Made by a program: the position numbers and the translations under genes
Shown: one piece after another, positions 1-7,493 of the stretch
How positions within the stretch are numbered: position 1 is the stretch's first letter
Layout of the letters: every line of letters begins with the position of its first letter
From: Alphaproteobacteria bacterium
GTDB lineage: Bacteria > Pseudomonadota > Alphaproteobacteria > Rhodobacterales > Rhodobacteraceae
Reading direction: 5' to 3'
DNA length: 35,573 bases
Assembly: GCA_030425145.1 (NCBI GenBank)
Contig: JAUHVK010000038.1
Coordinates: 1 to 35,573, forward strand
Notes under the pieces: generated by a model
What the model saw: the letters and a program-made list of their open reading frames with translations, nothing else
Told to the model about the DNA's origin: nothing
Databases searched by the model: none

Positions 1-87
1 GCCCTTGGCGGCAAACCACCCGCTGTGATCTACTGGCAGCGAAATGAAACAACCAACCCCGATCAGCAGGTGCAAAGAGTAGCTTAA
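1..87 (+). CDS. IS3-family transposase, C-terminal 28 residues (partial)
   Basis: Frame 1 is open from the window edge to TAA at 85-87. It reads 28 residues, beginning ALGGKPPAVIYWQRNE and ending PDQQVQRVA. From memory this is the kind of C-terminus found after the DDE integrase core in IS3-family transposases of Rhodobacterales, where an ALGG/PxAVYW segment precedes the end. The short spacing from stop codon to element end (about 39 bases) also fits. The catalytic core lies outside the window, so activity cannot be judged. Confidence 0.7.
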   Translation, partial: ALGGKPPAVIYWQRNETTNPDQQVQRVA

Positions 88-126
88 TTTACGCCAGAAC
101 CTGTCCAATAAATGGGGAGTAGCTCA
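1..126 (+). mobile_element. Right end of an IS3-family insertion sequence
   Basis: The first 87 bases encode the last residues of a transposase, and the sequence then runs through a short untranslated tail to an end that reads ...GGGGAGTAGCTCA at about 126. IS3-family elements end in CA, and the outward-reading end begins TGAGCTACTCCCC. The element sits exactly at the point where livM loses its reading frame: livM's last sense codon is 127-129 and its stop codon (124-126) is made of element DNA. Only the right end is in the window; the left end and target duplication cannot be seen. Confidence 0.75.
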
Positions 127-513
127 CCAGACATGGCGCACGAATTCGCCCAATGCGAAGGAGGCGATGAAAAACGCGAAGCCGATCGTGCGGGACAGCG
201 GAATGGCAAAGAGCAGGCTGACAAACACAGTGACACAGCAGGCCAGCGGCATCACCACATAGAACGGAAGCCCGAAGGACTTGGCCAGAATGCCCGTGGC
301 ATAGGCCCCCACCCCCATCAGGATGTAGTGGCACAAAGTCCAGTCTCCCGTGGTGGCCATCAGCCGGTAGCTCTGTGCCAAAATGACGTTGATCAGGAAG
401 ATCGTCAGCAGTTCCAGCCTGTAAGCCGACACAAGGTTTGGCGCCGCGATGAAGAACGCGATGACGACCAGCGATCCGACGACGATCTGCGTTGAGAAAC
501 TAGACTTTGACAC
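124..513 (-). pseudogene. livM: LivM-type branched-chain amino-acid ABC permease, truncated by IS
   Basis: This encodes 129 residues where LivM proteins usually have about 300 to 350. The visible part has four hydrophobic segments and the family pattern YRLMATTGDWTLCHYILMGVGAYATG, which is the conserved LivM block where most homologues have GQxSLGHxAFMGxGAY. The reading ends in LGEFVRHVW, mid-domain, at the edge of the IS3-type element, whose terminal TGA supplies the stop. The start overlaps the end of livH by 14 bases, the usual livHM coupling. The remaining half of the permease and the livG/livF ATPases are absent from the window, so the transporter is probably inactive unless other copies exist. 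Confidence 0.88.
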
Positions 514-1369
514 GGCCCATCAATCCTGTTGGTTTCAATATCAGCACCAGTGCCATGAACAGTACGCCAACCATCGTTGCTGTGACGGAGTCGTAGAGCG
601 TGGTTACGATTGTGTGAATAAATCCGAGGATGAAGGCCGCGATGACGGCCCCCTCGATACTGGCCATGCCACCCACAATCACGATGATAAACGCAGTAAC
701 TGCATAGGCATGCCCCATGTAGGGCGTGACTGGAATGATAGGTGCCATCAATGCGCCCCCGACGCCGGCAAACCCGCCTGACAGCAGCATCGCCAAACCT
801 GTCATCTTGTTCAGGCTGATGCCCTGAAGAACCGCCGCTTCGGGGTCTTGGGCACAGGCTCTGAGTGCTTTGCCCTGCTTGACCCGGGTCAGGAAAAACC
901 AGAGCCCCCCGACCATGATTACTGTTGCGGGAAAGATCAGCAGGCGCTGGTAGGAAATCGAAGCGCCAAGTATATCGGCCCCGCCGGGATAGGGCGTCTG
1001 CACGGTGCGCATCAGGCCGACGCCCCATTGCTGTCCGACAAGCACCTGCAGGATGAACCCAGCGCCCGCGGATGCCATGAACCCGGCCAGCACGTTGCCC
1101 CGAGTCGGTCTGAAAATGAACCGCTCGAATATCAGGCCGAGTGCGGCCACGATTGGAAACGCCAACACGACCGCCAGCAAAAATGGAAAACCAACCAGCG
1201 TATACAGAACAAAGACCACATAAGAACCGGCCATGAACAGCTCGCCATGCGAGAAATTCGCCATCTGCATCACGCCAAACGCAATGGCCAGCCCAACCGC
1301 CACCATGGCGTAAACCGACCCGAGCACCAATGAATTGGCTAAGGTCTGGATGATGGTTTCAATACCCAT
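500..1369 (-). CDS. livH: LivH-type branched-chain amino-acid ABC transporter permease
   Basis: A 289-residue inner-membrane permease of the expected length with about eight hydrophobic segments. Typical LivH blocks are visible: GSVYAMVAVGLAIAFGVMQMANFSHGELFMAGSYVVF near the N-terminus and the cytoplasmic ATPase-contact loop RACAQDPEAAVLQGISLNKM near residue 190, followed by VTAFIIVIVGGMASIEGA. It would pair with LivM to move an amide or amino acid across the membrane. It lies about 100 bases downstream of the binding-protein gene, with a strong hairpin between them, and overlaps livM. No clear Shine-Dalgarno precedes ATG 1369. Substrate is not predictable from this sequence. Confidence 0.9.
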   Translation of the reverse strand: MGIETIIQTLANSLVLGSVYAMVAVGLAIAFGVMQMANFSHGELFMAGSYVVFVLYTLVGFPFLLAVVLAFPIVAALGLIFERFIFRPTRGNVLAGFMASAGAGFILQVLVGQQWGVGLMRTVQTPYPGGADILGASISYQRLLIFPATVIMVGGLWFFLTRVKQGKALRACAQDPEAAVLQGISLNKMTGLAMLLSGGFAGVGGALMAPIIPVTPYMGHAYAVTAFIIVIVGGMASIEGAVIAAFILGFIHTIVTTLYDSVTATMVGVLFMALVLILKPTGLMGRVKV

Positions 1370-1429
1370 GAATCAACAACTTTTTCCGAGAGTGAAGTTC
1401 AGGCGTCATGGACATGACCCCTGAAGGAA

Positions 1430-1456
1430 GGTCAGGCCGCAAGCGGCGGCCTGACC
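1430..1456 (-). terminator. Hairpin between binding-protein gene and livH
   Basis: GGTCAGGCCGC (1430-1440) and GCGGCCTGACC (1446-1456) form a perfect 11-bp stem with a 5-base loop, about 15 bases after the stop codon of the binding-protein gene. There is no long U tract after it on the minus strand, so it is more likely a partial attenuator or 3'-end stabiliser that lets the binding protein be made in excess over the permeases, a common arrangement in such operons, than a complete terminator. Confidence 0.6.
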
Positions 1457-1471
1457 ATTTCTAGTCAGCTT

Positions 1472-2740
1472 CTAGCGCTGATCATACATCATGCCCTTAG
1501 ACCGGACATGCTCGATGATCTGCTCCTTGCGAGGCTCGAACCATTCTTCGAAGTCTGCAACCAACTGGACGCGCTTGACGCCGTCGCGATGCTCGTTGAT
1601 CGGAACCGGGGTAGCGACCATATTGTTGATGCCCCACATGTCCTCACCCGTAAAATGACCCTTGCCAAGGAGCGTGTCCACCTCTTCGGCATTTTGCAGC
1701 GCCTCAACCACTTTTTCGGCTTCAAAGGAACAGGCCATCTGCACACCCTGGGCCCAGATCTCGAGCATGATCACGTGATCCCAGTCGATACCGGTGATAC
1801 CGCGTTTCACATCGTCGGGTCCGCCGGGACCATAGCGCTCGGTCCATGCATCATAGAATTTCTGCTGGGGTGAATCCGCCCCCCAATAGGGGTCATTGAA
1901 CAACGGAAAGCTGTCCACGGCGCCTTCGATGAACTCAGCCGGAACCTTGGTCAGGATCGATTCCGAGTCAAGATAGTTGGCTGAGATTTCACCTTCATAA
2001 CCTTGCGAATGAAGCTGCTCCAAGATGCCCAACACGAAGTCAGGATAAGACAGGTTCAGACTGACAACATCCGGGTTCGAGGCCAGAACCGCAGTGACGA
2101 TCGGGGCAAAGTCAACCGTGTCGAGCGAGTAGTGTTCGTCATAGACGACCTCCCAGCCATCCGCCAGCGCTGAGCCGACCTCCCAAGCCTGAGATGTCAG
2201 GCCGATGGTGTCGTCCTGTGACAGAACAGCCCAGCGTTTCAAGTCCGGATTGCGTTGCTTGTGATACCAAGGCCGCATCATATCAATGCGCGGTGTCACA
2301 TCCCCGCCGGCGATCAGATAAGGGCGGTCAGGCTTGATATCGGTCGAAATCAGACTGGCATACACAACCTTCTTCCGCGTGAGAAATGGATGCGTTGCAT
2401 CCGCAGGATTGCCGCCGATCGCACTGATGAACTTCACGTCATGCTCGAGTACCAGCTGCTTTGCTCCCTGAAGCGCCTTGGAGCCGGTCGCTTCGTCGTC
2501 GAAGGTGACCATGTTCAGCTTGTAACGCTCGCCGCAGACATCCAGCCCGCCTTCGGCATTCACTCGGTCCACGAACATCTGGTTGCCGGTCAGACCCGGC
2601 AGACCCCAGCCAGCGTCAGGCCCCGACAAAGCCGCGAGGAACCCTATATTCACGGTTTCTTCCGCCTGGGCGCTGAACGCGCTGCAGGCTATGCCAAAGG
2701 CAGTCACAGCTGCCGTTATTGATTTTCCTAGAAATTCCAC
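1472..2740 (-). CDS. Branched-chain amino-acid/amide-type ABC substrate-binding protein
   Basis: Periplasmic type I binding protein (LivJ/UrtA-like, Peripla_BP_6 family) of 422 residues. The start is placed at GTG 2740 because GGGAGGAA lies a few bases before it and the next residues make a normal signal peptide (basic start, AAVTAFGIACSAF core, cleavage near SAQA-EE). A longer open frame to 2842 has no such features. The mature protein starts with ETVNIGFLAALSGPDAGWG, the usual first strand and ligand loop, and later shows NMVTFDDEATGSKALQGA and NLSYPDFVLGILEQLHSQG. It is the first gene of the livHM operon truncated by the IS. The ligand cannot be assigned. Confidence 0.88.
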   Translation of the reverse strand: MEFLGKSITAAVTAFGIACSAFSAQAEETVNIGFLAALSGPDAGWGLPGLTGNQMFVDRVNAEGGLDVCGERYKLNMVTFDDEATGSKALQGAKQLVLEHDVKFISAIGGNPADATHPFLTRKKVVYASLISTDIKPDRPYLIAGGDVTPRIDMMRPWYHKQRNPDLKRWAVLSQDDTIGLTSQAWEVGSALADGWEVVYDEHYSLDTVDFAPIVTAVLASNPDVVSLNLSYPDFVLGILEQLHSQGYEGEISANYLDSESILTKVPAEFIEGAVDSFPLFNDPYWGADSPQQKFYDAWTERYGPGGPDDVKRGITGIDWDHVIMLEIWAQGVQMACSFEAEKVVEALQNAEEVDTLLGKGHFTGEDMWGINNMVATPVPINEHRDGVKRVQLVADFEEWFEPRKEQIIEHVRSKGMMYDQR

Positions 2741-2846
2741 TATTTCCTCCCGATTTATTGGTTTTCTTGACAGCGTAGTAACTGCTAATCGCCAGTCAAC
2801 TACCAAATCCGTCAAACATTTCTGATTTAGCGTCAGCCACAACGTT

Positions 2847-2914
2847 GCATCGCACCCTCACTTAAGCATCGTTTTGAAATGGCCCCAGTTTTCTCGAACC
2901 AATTCAAGCATCGT
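2847..2914. promoter_or_regulatory. Repeated GCATCG motifs upstream of the binding-protein gene
   Basis: GCATCG occurs at 2847-2852, 2866-2871 and 2908-2913; the last two are in the longer shared form AAGCATCGT. They lie in the 186-base gap between the GntR-type gene and the binding-protein gene, on the promoter side of the latter. They could be operator half-sites for the neighbouring regulator. GntR-type operators are usually short inverted repeats, so this is weak evidence. Confidence 0.25.
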
Positions 2915-2926
2915 AACATTTTCCTC

Positions 2927-3673
2927 TTAACGCTTGTTGGTGTTGGCGCGAATCATTGCCGAATAGATGTGTTCCTCATTAACATGTTGCCTCATTTCAA
3001 TCGCGGCAATCGCACTTTCTCTTGAACGAAGAGCGCGAACAATTTTTCGATGTTGAGTGCTCAAGTGAGCAATTGCAGCGTCGTGTTGCGGGTAGCTGGA
3101 TAGATCTGACATAAGATCATCAAGGCGCAAACTTCCTATCCTCCGGATAAGATGACAAATGAAACCATTTCTCGTAGCTCTCGCCAAAGCTGAATGAAAA
3201 TCTATGTCCGCACGCAAAAAAGCAATCCAATTATCGGGTCTTGCCTCTATTCTGTCGCACACCCGATCCAATGCGTCGAAGTCCTCTTTTCTGGCATTGA
3301 TTGTGACCAACTTGCAAATATGTGGTTCGAGACAGCTTCGTGTTTCCACCAGATCAAGACGAGGAAACTTGCTAAATGCTATTTCCGGCTCTCCTATTGA
3401 TTGGCCAGTTACAAAAGTCCCACTGCGGTCTTTGGTTTCCACCAAGCCTTCATTTTCAATTTGCCTCAGTGCGTTTCGCACTGTCTTTCTTGCGACGTTA
3501 TAGCTATCAGCAAGGGTCCGTTGACTGGGAAGCATCATGGTCGAATTGAATTCACCACTGACTATTTTGCGACGCAAAATTGATGCTACATCAGAATAGT
3601 TTAGATTTCGCGATCGGTAACGTGTCGAGTATTCTTGAGCTATTTCTTCTTTGGTCAAAGTGATTAATTTCAT
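2927..3673 (-). CDS. FadR-subfamily GntR transcriptional regulator (FCD domain)
   Basis: A 248-residue DNA-binding protein. Residues about 25-95 form the GntR winged helix (ILRRKIVSGEFNSTMMLPSQRTLADSYNVARKTVRNALRQIENEGLVETKDRSGTFV), preceded by an unusual 24-residue N-terminal arm. The rest is a helical FCD effector domain with the metal-ligand pattern expected of the family (a conserved D in FLRADIDFHSALARA, then H residues in LSTQHRKIVRAL and MRQHVNEEH). It lies just upstream of, and in the same direction as, the LivJ-type gene, so control of that transporter is the natural inference. The sequence is noticeably more AT-rich than its neighbours, suggesting separate acquisition. Confidence 0.88.
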   Translation of the reverse strand: MKLITLTKEEIAQEYSTRYRSRNLNYSDVASILRRKIVSGEFNSTMMLPSQRTLADSYNVARKTVRNALRQIENEGLVETKDRSGTFVTGQSIGEPEIAFSKFPRLDLVETRSCLEPHICKLVTINARKEDFDALDRVCDRIEARPDNWIAFLRADIDFHSALARATRNGFICHLIRRIGSLRLDDLMSDLSSYPQHDAAIAHLSTQHRKIVRALRSRESAIAAIEMRQHVNEEHIYSAMIRANTNKR

Positions 3674-3791
3674 AGAAAAAATTCCTGTTGATCTAATTCC
3701 CGCAACAGATACTCAAATTCAACCGGTTTCAATGTTAACCGTCAGCCATTTTGGACAGATGGCGACCTGAACGAAGTAGGTGCCCTGCACA

Positions 3792-4208
3792 TCAAGCGGC
3801 CTCTTTGACCGGGAGGGCGATATCCCTCAGCGTGGATTGATTCAGCTCCTCCAGAAAACGGGTCTCGGCCGTGCGCAGCCGCGACTTGAGGCGGCAACAG
3901 CCGTTTATCGTACAATCACCACCGCTGGCCTCGAAACACTCAACCAGCGCCTGACCCTGTTCGAGCAACCGCATTACCTCGCCCAACCGCACGTCAACGA
4001 GATCCTTGCTGAGCACGGCCCCTCCCCCTCCGCCGCGCCGGGTTTTGACGACCCCACCGCGGACCAGTTGCTGCATGATCTTGGTCAGATGGTTGCGGGA
4101 CAGACTGAATTCCTCGGCCAGTTCAGCGGTCGAGAACGCCCGCTCTGGCGCGCTGGCCATGCGCATCAGCATGCGCAGGCCATAATCGGTGAAGGATGTA
4201 AGGCGCAT
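3792..4208 (-). CDS. NsrR-like Rrf2-family regulator, copy 2
   Basis: A 138-residue Rrf2 protein. It has an N-terminal winged helix (MRLTSFTDYGLRMLMRMA, then LAEEFSLSRNHLTKIMQQLVRGG) and Cys residues at 91, 99, 104 and 105 in the ECF...GGDCTINGCCRLK segment, the iron-sulfur ligand region of NsrR. NsrR family members sense nitric oxide through a [4Fe-4S] or [2Fe-2S] cluster and repress detoxification genes. An ungapped comparison with the copy at 13631-14047 gives about 23 differences in 138 positions. Nothing divergent of NO function remains beside it; the adjacent genes are TauE/GntR. It may still cross-regulate the intact locus. Confidence 0.87.
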   Translation of the reverse strand: MRLTSFTDYGLRMLMRMASAPERAFSTAELAEEFSLSRNHLTKIMQQLVRGGVVKTRRGGGGGAVLSKDLVDVRLGEVMRLLEQGQALVECFEASGGDCTINGCCRLKSRLRTAETRFLEELNQSTLRDIALPVKEAA

Positions 4209-4230
4209 GAGACCTCGATGTGGCTTGGAT

Positions 4231-4265
4231 TGGCATCTACAATACCTATTAACAGATGCAAATCG
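4231..4265. promoter_or_regulatory. Putative NsrR-type operator upstream of copy-2 regulator
   Basis: The stretch TACAATACCTATTAACAGATG (split here: TACAATACCTATT then AACAGATG; 4238-4258) is the same, base for base, as the one upstream of the other NsrR-like gene at 14075-14095. At this copy the left arm has drifted, so the perfect AATAGGTATT inverted repeat seen at 14065-14087 is not intact; instead GCATCT (4233-4238) and AGATGC (4254-4259) form an outer inverted repeat. Conservation beyond the coding region supports a functional operator. Confidence 0.5.
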
Positions 4266-4409
4266 TAAATTCTACTGTCGCGACGCGGCGAGAAAACCGG
4301 CCCTTCTTGTAGTCCGGAGAGAGAAGAGAACCCGGGCTTACAAAGCGCGCAACAAACTGAACATTTGCAGCGCACCAAGGTCTGATTTCGGAACTTCGCA
4401 ATTGATTGG

Positions 4410-5165
4410 TCAACGAAGAAAGAACGCCATCGTCATCAGCGCACCGACAGCCGTTATGAAGTAACGGAGCAGATCGGTTCTGACGACCCGACTGCTCATT
4501 CGCGCACCGAAATATCCACCGAGAACCGAGCAAAACGCCATGACAAGCGCCTGTTCCCACGCGATCAGACCTGCGCTGATGAAGGTCAGGGCGGAGACGA
4601 GCGACACGACAGCAGACAGAACGTTCTTGAGACCGTTCATTCCATGCAAGTTGACGTAGCCAATGAACCCGAATGTGGCGAGCAGCATGATGCCCAGCCC
4701 ACCGTTGAAGTATCCGCCGTAGACCGACACAGCAAGTATCACGGCGGCAGAAACAACAGAGCCCATATCACAACCACCGCGCTTTTGAATGAAGCGCAAT
4801 AAGGTCGGGGCCAAAGCAAATAGAACGGTCGCCAGAAACAAGAGCCACGGTACCACCCAGAGAAACGTGTCACCCGGCGTTACTATCAACAGCAACGCAC
4901 CAAGAACACTGCCGACGATTCCCAGAATTCCGATTGACCTAAGCGACAGAGCGCCCTCGCGCTGCATATCGTGCCTGAAGCCCCACGCGCTGCTAACATA
5001 TCCTGGCAGCGCGGTCAGGGTTGCCGTCGCATTGGCGCTGACAGGCGGCACGCCCACATAGATCAGCGCGGGCAGGCTCAGGAAGGTCCCGCCGCCGGCC
5101 ACAGCATTGAGCAGACCCGCGGCGAAACCCGCCGCGCCGAGAAGTATGATTTCAAAGACGGTCAT
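4410..5165 (-). CDS. TauE/SafE-family membrane exporter
   Basis: A 251-residue polytopic inner-membrane protein with about seven or eight hydrophobic segments. The N-terminal motif AAGFAAGLLNAVAGGGTFLSLPALIYVGVPPVSANATATLTALPGYVSSA is diagnostic of the TauE/SafE family (also called DUF81), and its inverted second half repeats it as YFNGGLGIMLLATFGFIGYVNLHGMNGLKNVLSAVVSLVSA. Characterised members move sulfite, sulfoacetate or other organic anions. The small ORF 5190-5477 lies 24 bases upstream in the same direction and is probably co-transcribed. No convincing Shine-Dalgarno is visible before ATG 5165. A second TauE-family gene lies at 6344 on the other strand. Substrate unknown. Confidence 0.88.
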   Translation of the reverse strand: MTVFEIILLGAAGFAAGLLNAVAGGGTFLSLPALIYVGVPPVSANATATLTALPGYVSSAWGFRHDMQREGALSLRSIGILGIVGSVLGALLLIVTPGDTFLWVVPWLLFLATVLFALAPTLLRFIQKRGGCDMGSVVSAAVILAVSVYGGYFNGGLGIMLLATFGFIGYVNLHGMNGLKNVLSAVVSLVSALTFISAGLIAWEQALVMAFCSVLGGYFGARMSSRVVRTDLLRYFITAVGALMTMAFFLR

Positions 5166-5189
5166 AATGGGTCAATGGCGCTTTCAGGG

Positions 5190-5477
5190 TCAGATATACT
5201 TGGTTGTTGCCCAGTGCCGCGGCCACTCCGGTTCTGATGCCGAGCCCGAGTCGCAAGGCGCCGTTACCGGTATCGGTCTTTGCTGACGCCGGTTCCACCA
5301 TACGCGCAGGCACCGAAACACCGATCGATTGTCCGGATATTGAAGGACAACAATTCCGTCGTCCCGAGCAAGCGCGGCCAGTTGCGCCGCCTCCAGCTCG
5401 CGAAAGACCTGCGCCTCGACCTCTTCATCACTCAGGGACGGTGCGACCTTCCTGATATCCTTGATGGGCATGTTCAT
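5190..5477 (-). CDS. Small hypothetical protein (95 aa)
   Basis: The ORF starts at ATG 5477, with GGAGGA seven bases before it; the longer open frame to 5603 would run through the divergent promoter and is unlikely. The product begins MNMPIKDIRKVAPSLSDEEVEAQVFRELEAAQLAALARDDG, an acidic helical stretch, and ends in a basic, Trp-rich half. I recognise no family. Its position between a divergent GntR regulator and a TauE gene suggests it belongs to that transport operon. The abrupt change in composition after about residue 50 could mean a frameshift relative to an ancestral gene. Confidence 0.5.
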   Translation of the reverse strand: MNMPIKDIRKVAPSLSDEEVEAQVFRELEAAQLAALARDDGIVVLQYPDNRSVFRCLRVWWNRRQQRPIPVTAPCDSGSASEPEWPRHWATTKYI

Positions 5478-5522
5478 CGAATTGTCCTCCTTTGCGATAC
5501 CGTTATCTCTTGCACTTGATCG

Positions 5523-5543
5523 ATTGGTCTGCAAATTGGTCTG
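5523..5543. promoter_or_regulatory. Direct repeat in the GntR/TauE divergent promoter
   Basis: ATTGGTCTG occurs at 5523-5531 and 5535-5543, a 12-base period, in the 77-base gap between the divergent starts at 5477 and 5555, immediately upstream of the GntR gene's ribosome-binding site. A regulator site here would control both directions. It is a direct rather than inverted repeat, so the match to GntR operators is not strong. Confidence 0.35.
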
Positions 5544-5554
5544 GAAAAGGAGAG

Positions 5555-6241
5555 ATGATGGGAAAAAGCGCCAAGGTCGTTCTACCAGACTTACGGCTGG
5601 CAATCGACAAACTCGCCCCCGTCAGCGGTGATCGCCTGCCGCCGGAACGCGAACTGCGGGACATTCTTGGATGCAGCCGGGAAACGCTGCGCGCGTGTTA
5701 TGCCACCCTGGAAAAAGAGGGCGAAATCTGGCGCCGCGTTGGACAGGGCATCTTTCGTGGGCGCCGTCCGCGTTATATGCCCATCCGCGATACACTTCTC
5801 GTGGAGGGTGCAACACCGCCAGACCTGATGCTCGCCCGTCTGCTGCTGGAGCCACAGGTTGCCGCCGAAGCGGCCCGTCACGCAAATGCCTCGGATATCA
5901 CGCAGTTGCGAGCTAAAGTCGCCGAGGGGCGTGCTGCGCGGGACAGATCTGCTTGTGAACAAGCCGATGATGCCTTTCACCGGGCCGTTGCAGAAACGTC
6001 CCGCAACCCGGTTTTGATCGGTTTCTTGATGTATCTGTCCGGCGCCCGGCGGCGCGTTGCATGGCAACGGGAGTGGGACCACACCTATCGCCGAATTGCC
6101 CCGGACGAATTTCAGACAATCCACAGCGATCAACATGATCAGGTCGTGGATGCGATTGCCGCACGGGATGCGAATGCGGCGACAACCGCAATGAAACGTC
6201 ACCTGAAGACGATCGCGGTCGCGATGGCGGCCGCAGAGTAA
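5555..6241 (+). CDS. GntR-family transcriptional regulator (FadR-type)
   Basis: A 228-residue regulator. ATG 5555 is chosen because AAGGAG lies six or so bases upstream; the open frame extends to 5492 but that part is the divergent promoter. Residues about 15-75 are the winged helix (PVSGDRLPPERELRDILGCSRETLRACYATLEKEGEIWRRVGQGIFRG) and the remainder is a helical FCD domain (LLEPQVAAEAARHA, EQADDAFHRAVAETSRNPVL, HSDQHDQVVDAIAARDANAATTAMKRHL). It diverges from the small ORF and TauE gene on its left and runs toward the second TauE gene on its right, so it probably controls one or both. Members usually sense small organic acids. Confidence 0.87.
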   Translation: MMGKSAKVVLPDLRLAIDKLAPVSGDRLPPERELRDILGCSRETLRACYATLEKEGEIWRRVGQGIFRGRRPRYMPIRDTLLVEGATPPDLMLARLLLEPQVAAEAARHANASDITQLRAKVAEGRAARDRSACEQADDAFHRAVAETSRNPVLIGFLMYLSGARRRVAWQREWDHTYRRIAPDEFQTIHSDQHDQVVDAIAARDANAATTAMKRHLKTIAVAMAAAE

Positions 6242-6343
6242 CAGCAGAAATCATGGTATATCGAAACAAGTGCTGATCTTCGCTGAGCGGTGGCAACATT
6301 CAACATTAGATCATGAGCGCACTCGACCGACACCGAAAACAGG

Positions 6344-7066
6344 ATGACCATGGATCTCGCACAATCTATCCCCTCGCTCCTGGTCGCCAACGGCGTCGCC
6401 GTCCTGGCCTCATTGGTGCAGACCTCGACGGGTATGGGCTTCGCCATGATTGCCGCCCCCTTGCTGGCGCTGATCAGCTTTGAGTTCGTCCCCGGCCCGA
6501 TGCTCCTCACAAACCCGTTTCTGTCCCTGCTCATGCTGGGGGATGGCCGCGCCAACGTCGTCCAGAGAGAGGTCGCATTCCTGCTGCCGACCATTCTGAT
6601 CGGCACCGTGATCGGTGCCGCCATCGTGATGCTGGTCCCGACCGAGACGCTTGGCATTCTCTTTGCCCTCCTCATTCTAGTCGCCGTCGCCATCACGGTA
6701 TTTTCGAAGGCTCTGGCACTCACGTCGCGCAACCTCGTGATCTGCGGGGTCTCGGTCGGGATCATGGGAACGGCCACGGGCATCCCTGGCGCGCCGCTGG
6801 TCGTGCTATATCAGAATGAGCGCATCGAAAAGACGCGGCCGACGATGGCGCTGGTGTTCACGTTTTCCTATATTTCGTCACTGATCGCCTTGAGTTTCGC
6901 CGATGCGTTTTCGGTCAGTCTGGCAGTTCTGGGCCTGCTCATGTTGCCCGGCCTGATCCTTGGCTACGCAATCGGAAAACGCGTGCGCGGATACATGACC
7001 AGGGCGATGGGGCGTTTCCTGATGCTCTCGATCGCCTCAGCCGGCGCGGTGATGCTGTTGCTGTAA
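6344..7066 (+). CDS. TauE/SafE-family membrane exporter, second gene
   Basis: A 240-residue polytopic membrane protein with about seven hydrophobic segments. It shows the TauE/SafE pattern in divergent form: LASLVQTSTGMGFAMIAAPLLALISFEFVPGPMLLTNPFLSLLML in the first half and GIMGTATGIPGAPLVVLYQN in the second. It is only distantly related to the TauE protein at 4410. Two nearby starts are possible: ATG 6344, or ATG 6350, which has AGGA at a better distance. It follows the GntR gene in the same direction, 102 bases away, so it may be a target of that regulator. Substrate unknown. Confidence 0.82.
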   Translation: MTMDLAQSIPSLLVANGVAVLASLVQTSTGMGFAMIAAPLLALISFEFVPGPMLLTNPFLSLLMLGDGRANVVQREVAFLLPTILIGTVIGAAIVMLVPTETLGILFALLILVAVAITVFSKALALTSRNLVICGVSVGIMGTATGIPGAPLVVLYQNERIEKTRPTMALVFTFSYISSLIALSFADAFSVSLAVLGLLMLPGLILGYAIGKRVRGYMTRAMGRFLMLSIASAGAVMLLL

Positions 7067-7163
7067 TCGCTTTAGGTCGGACCCTGGCATCTTAACGCGC
7101 GCGACGGTGGTATCCGGCCCATATCCCGTTGCTGAAAAAGCATACGATCGACACATCGTAACT

Positions 7164-7303
7164 GAGCAGATGCGATTCTGGCGGGGACCGGCGATCCTGA
7201 GCTGCGCGTTCCGGGTGTTTTTTCTTAGGCATCGCGACCGGACCCGTCACATTGGTGTGTCCAGGCAGAGCGCCCAATCCTCGACTGTAGGTGCAAGGAA
7301 ACG
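7164..7303 (+). pseudogene. Relic of nnrS start fused to MOSC gene end
   Basis: Bases 7164-7230 align without gaps with codons 6 to 27 of the intact nnrS at 17545 (shared core GAGCAGATGCGAT, GGACCGGCGATCCTGAGCT). The match stops where 7231-7303 begins to align with 18755-18830, the 3' end of the MOSC gene that follows nnrS at the intact locus (shared CGCGACCGGAC, GTGTCCAG, CCAATCCTC, GTGCAAG). So the middle of nnrS and most of the MOSC gene have been removed, leaving their outer edges joined in the original order and orientation. No functional product is expected. The rest of the 7067-7493 gap shows nothing I can assign. Confidence 0.85.
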
Positions 7304-7493
7304 GCCAGGACATCAAAAAGAACAAGAGAAGCTGGCATGTTGAGCGGCAAAACATCTGTTCTCGTAATTTGTGAATCCGTGGACAGTCTTCCGGTCAAAC
7401 GCAAATTTGCAAGAAATCCAGCAATGCAGACATTACAGCACAGGAAGCTTTTGAGGTTTTCAATCCTCAAAGTTTCGTGAAACAGGTCCGAAA

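Noticed and set aside
2741-2842. N-terminal extension of the LivJ-type binding protein to 2842
   Set aside because: It would place 34 extra residues before a well-formed signal peptide, and GGGAGGAA directly precedes GTG 2740.
4402-4416. TTGATTGGTCAA as an FNR box
   Set aside because: An FNR-type site needs TTGAT and ATCAA arms with a 4-base gap. Here the spacing is shorter and the site lies at the 3' end of the TauE gene.
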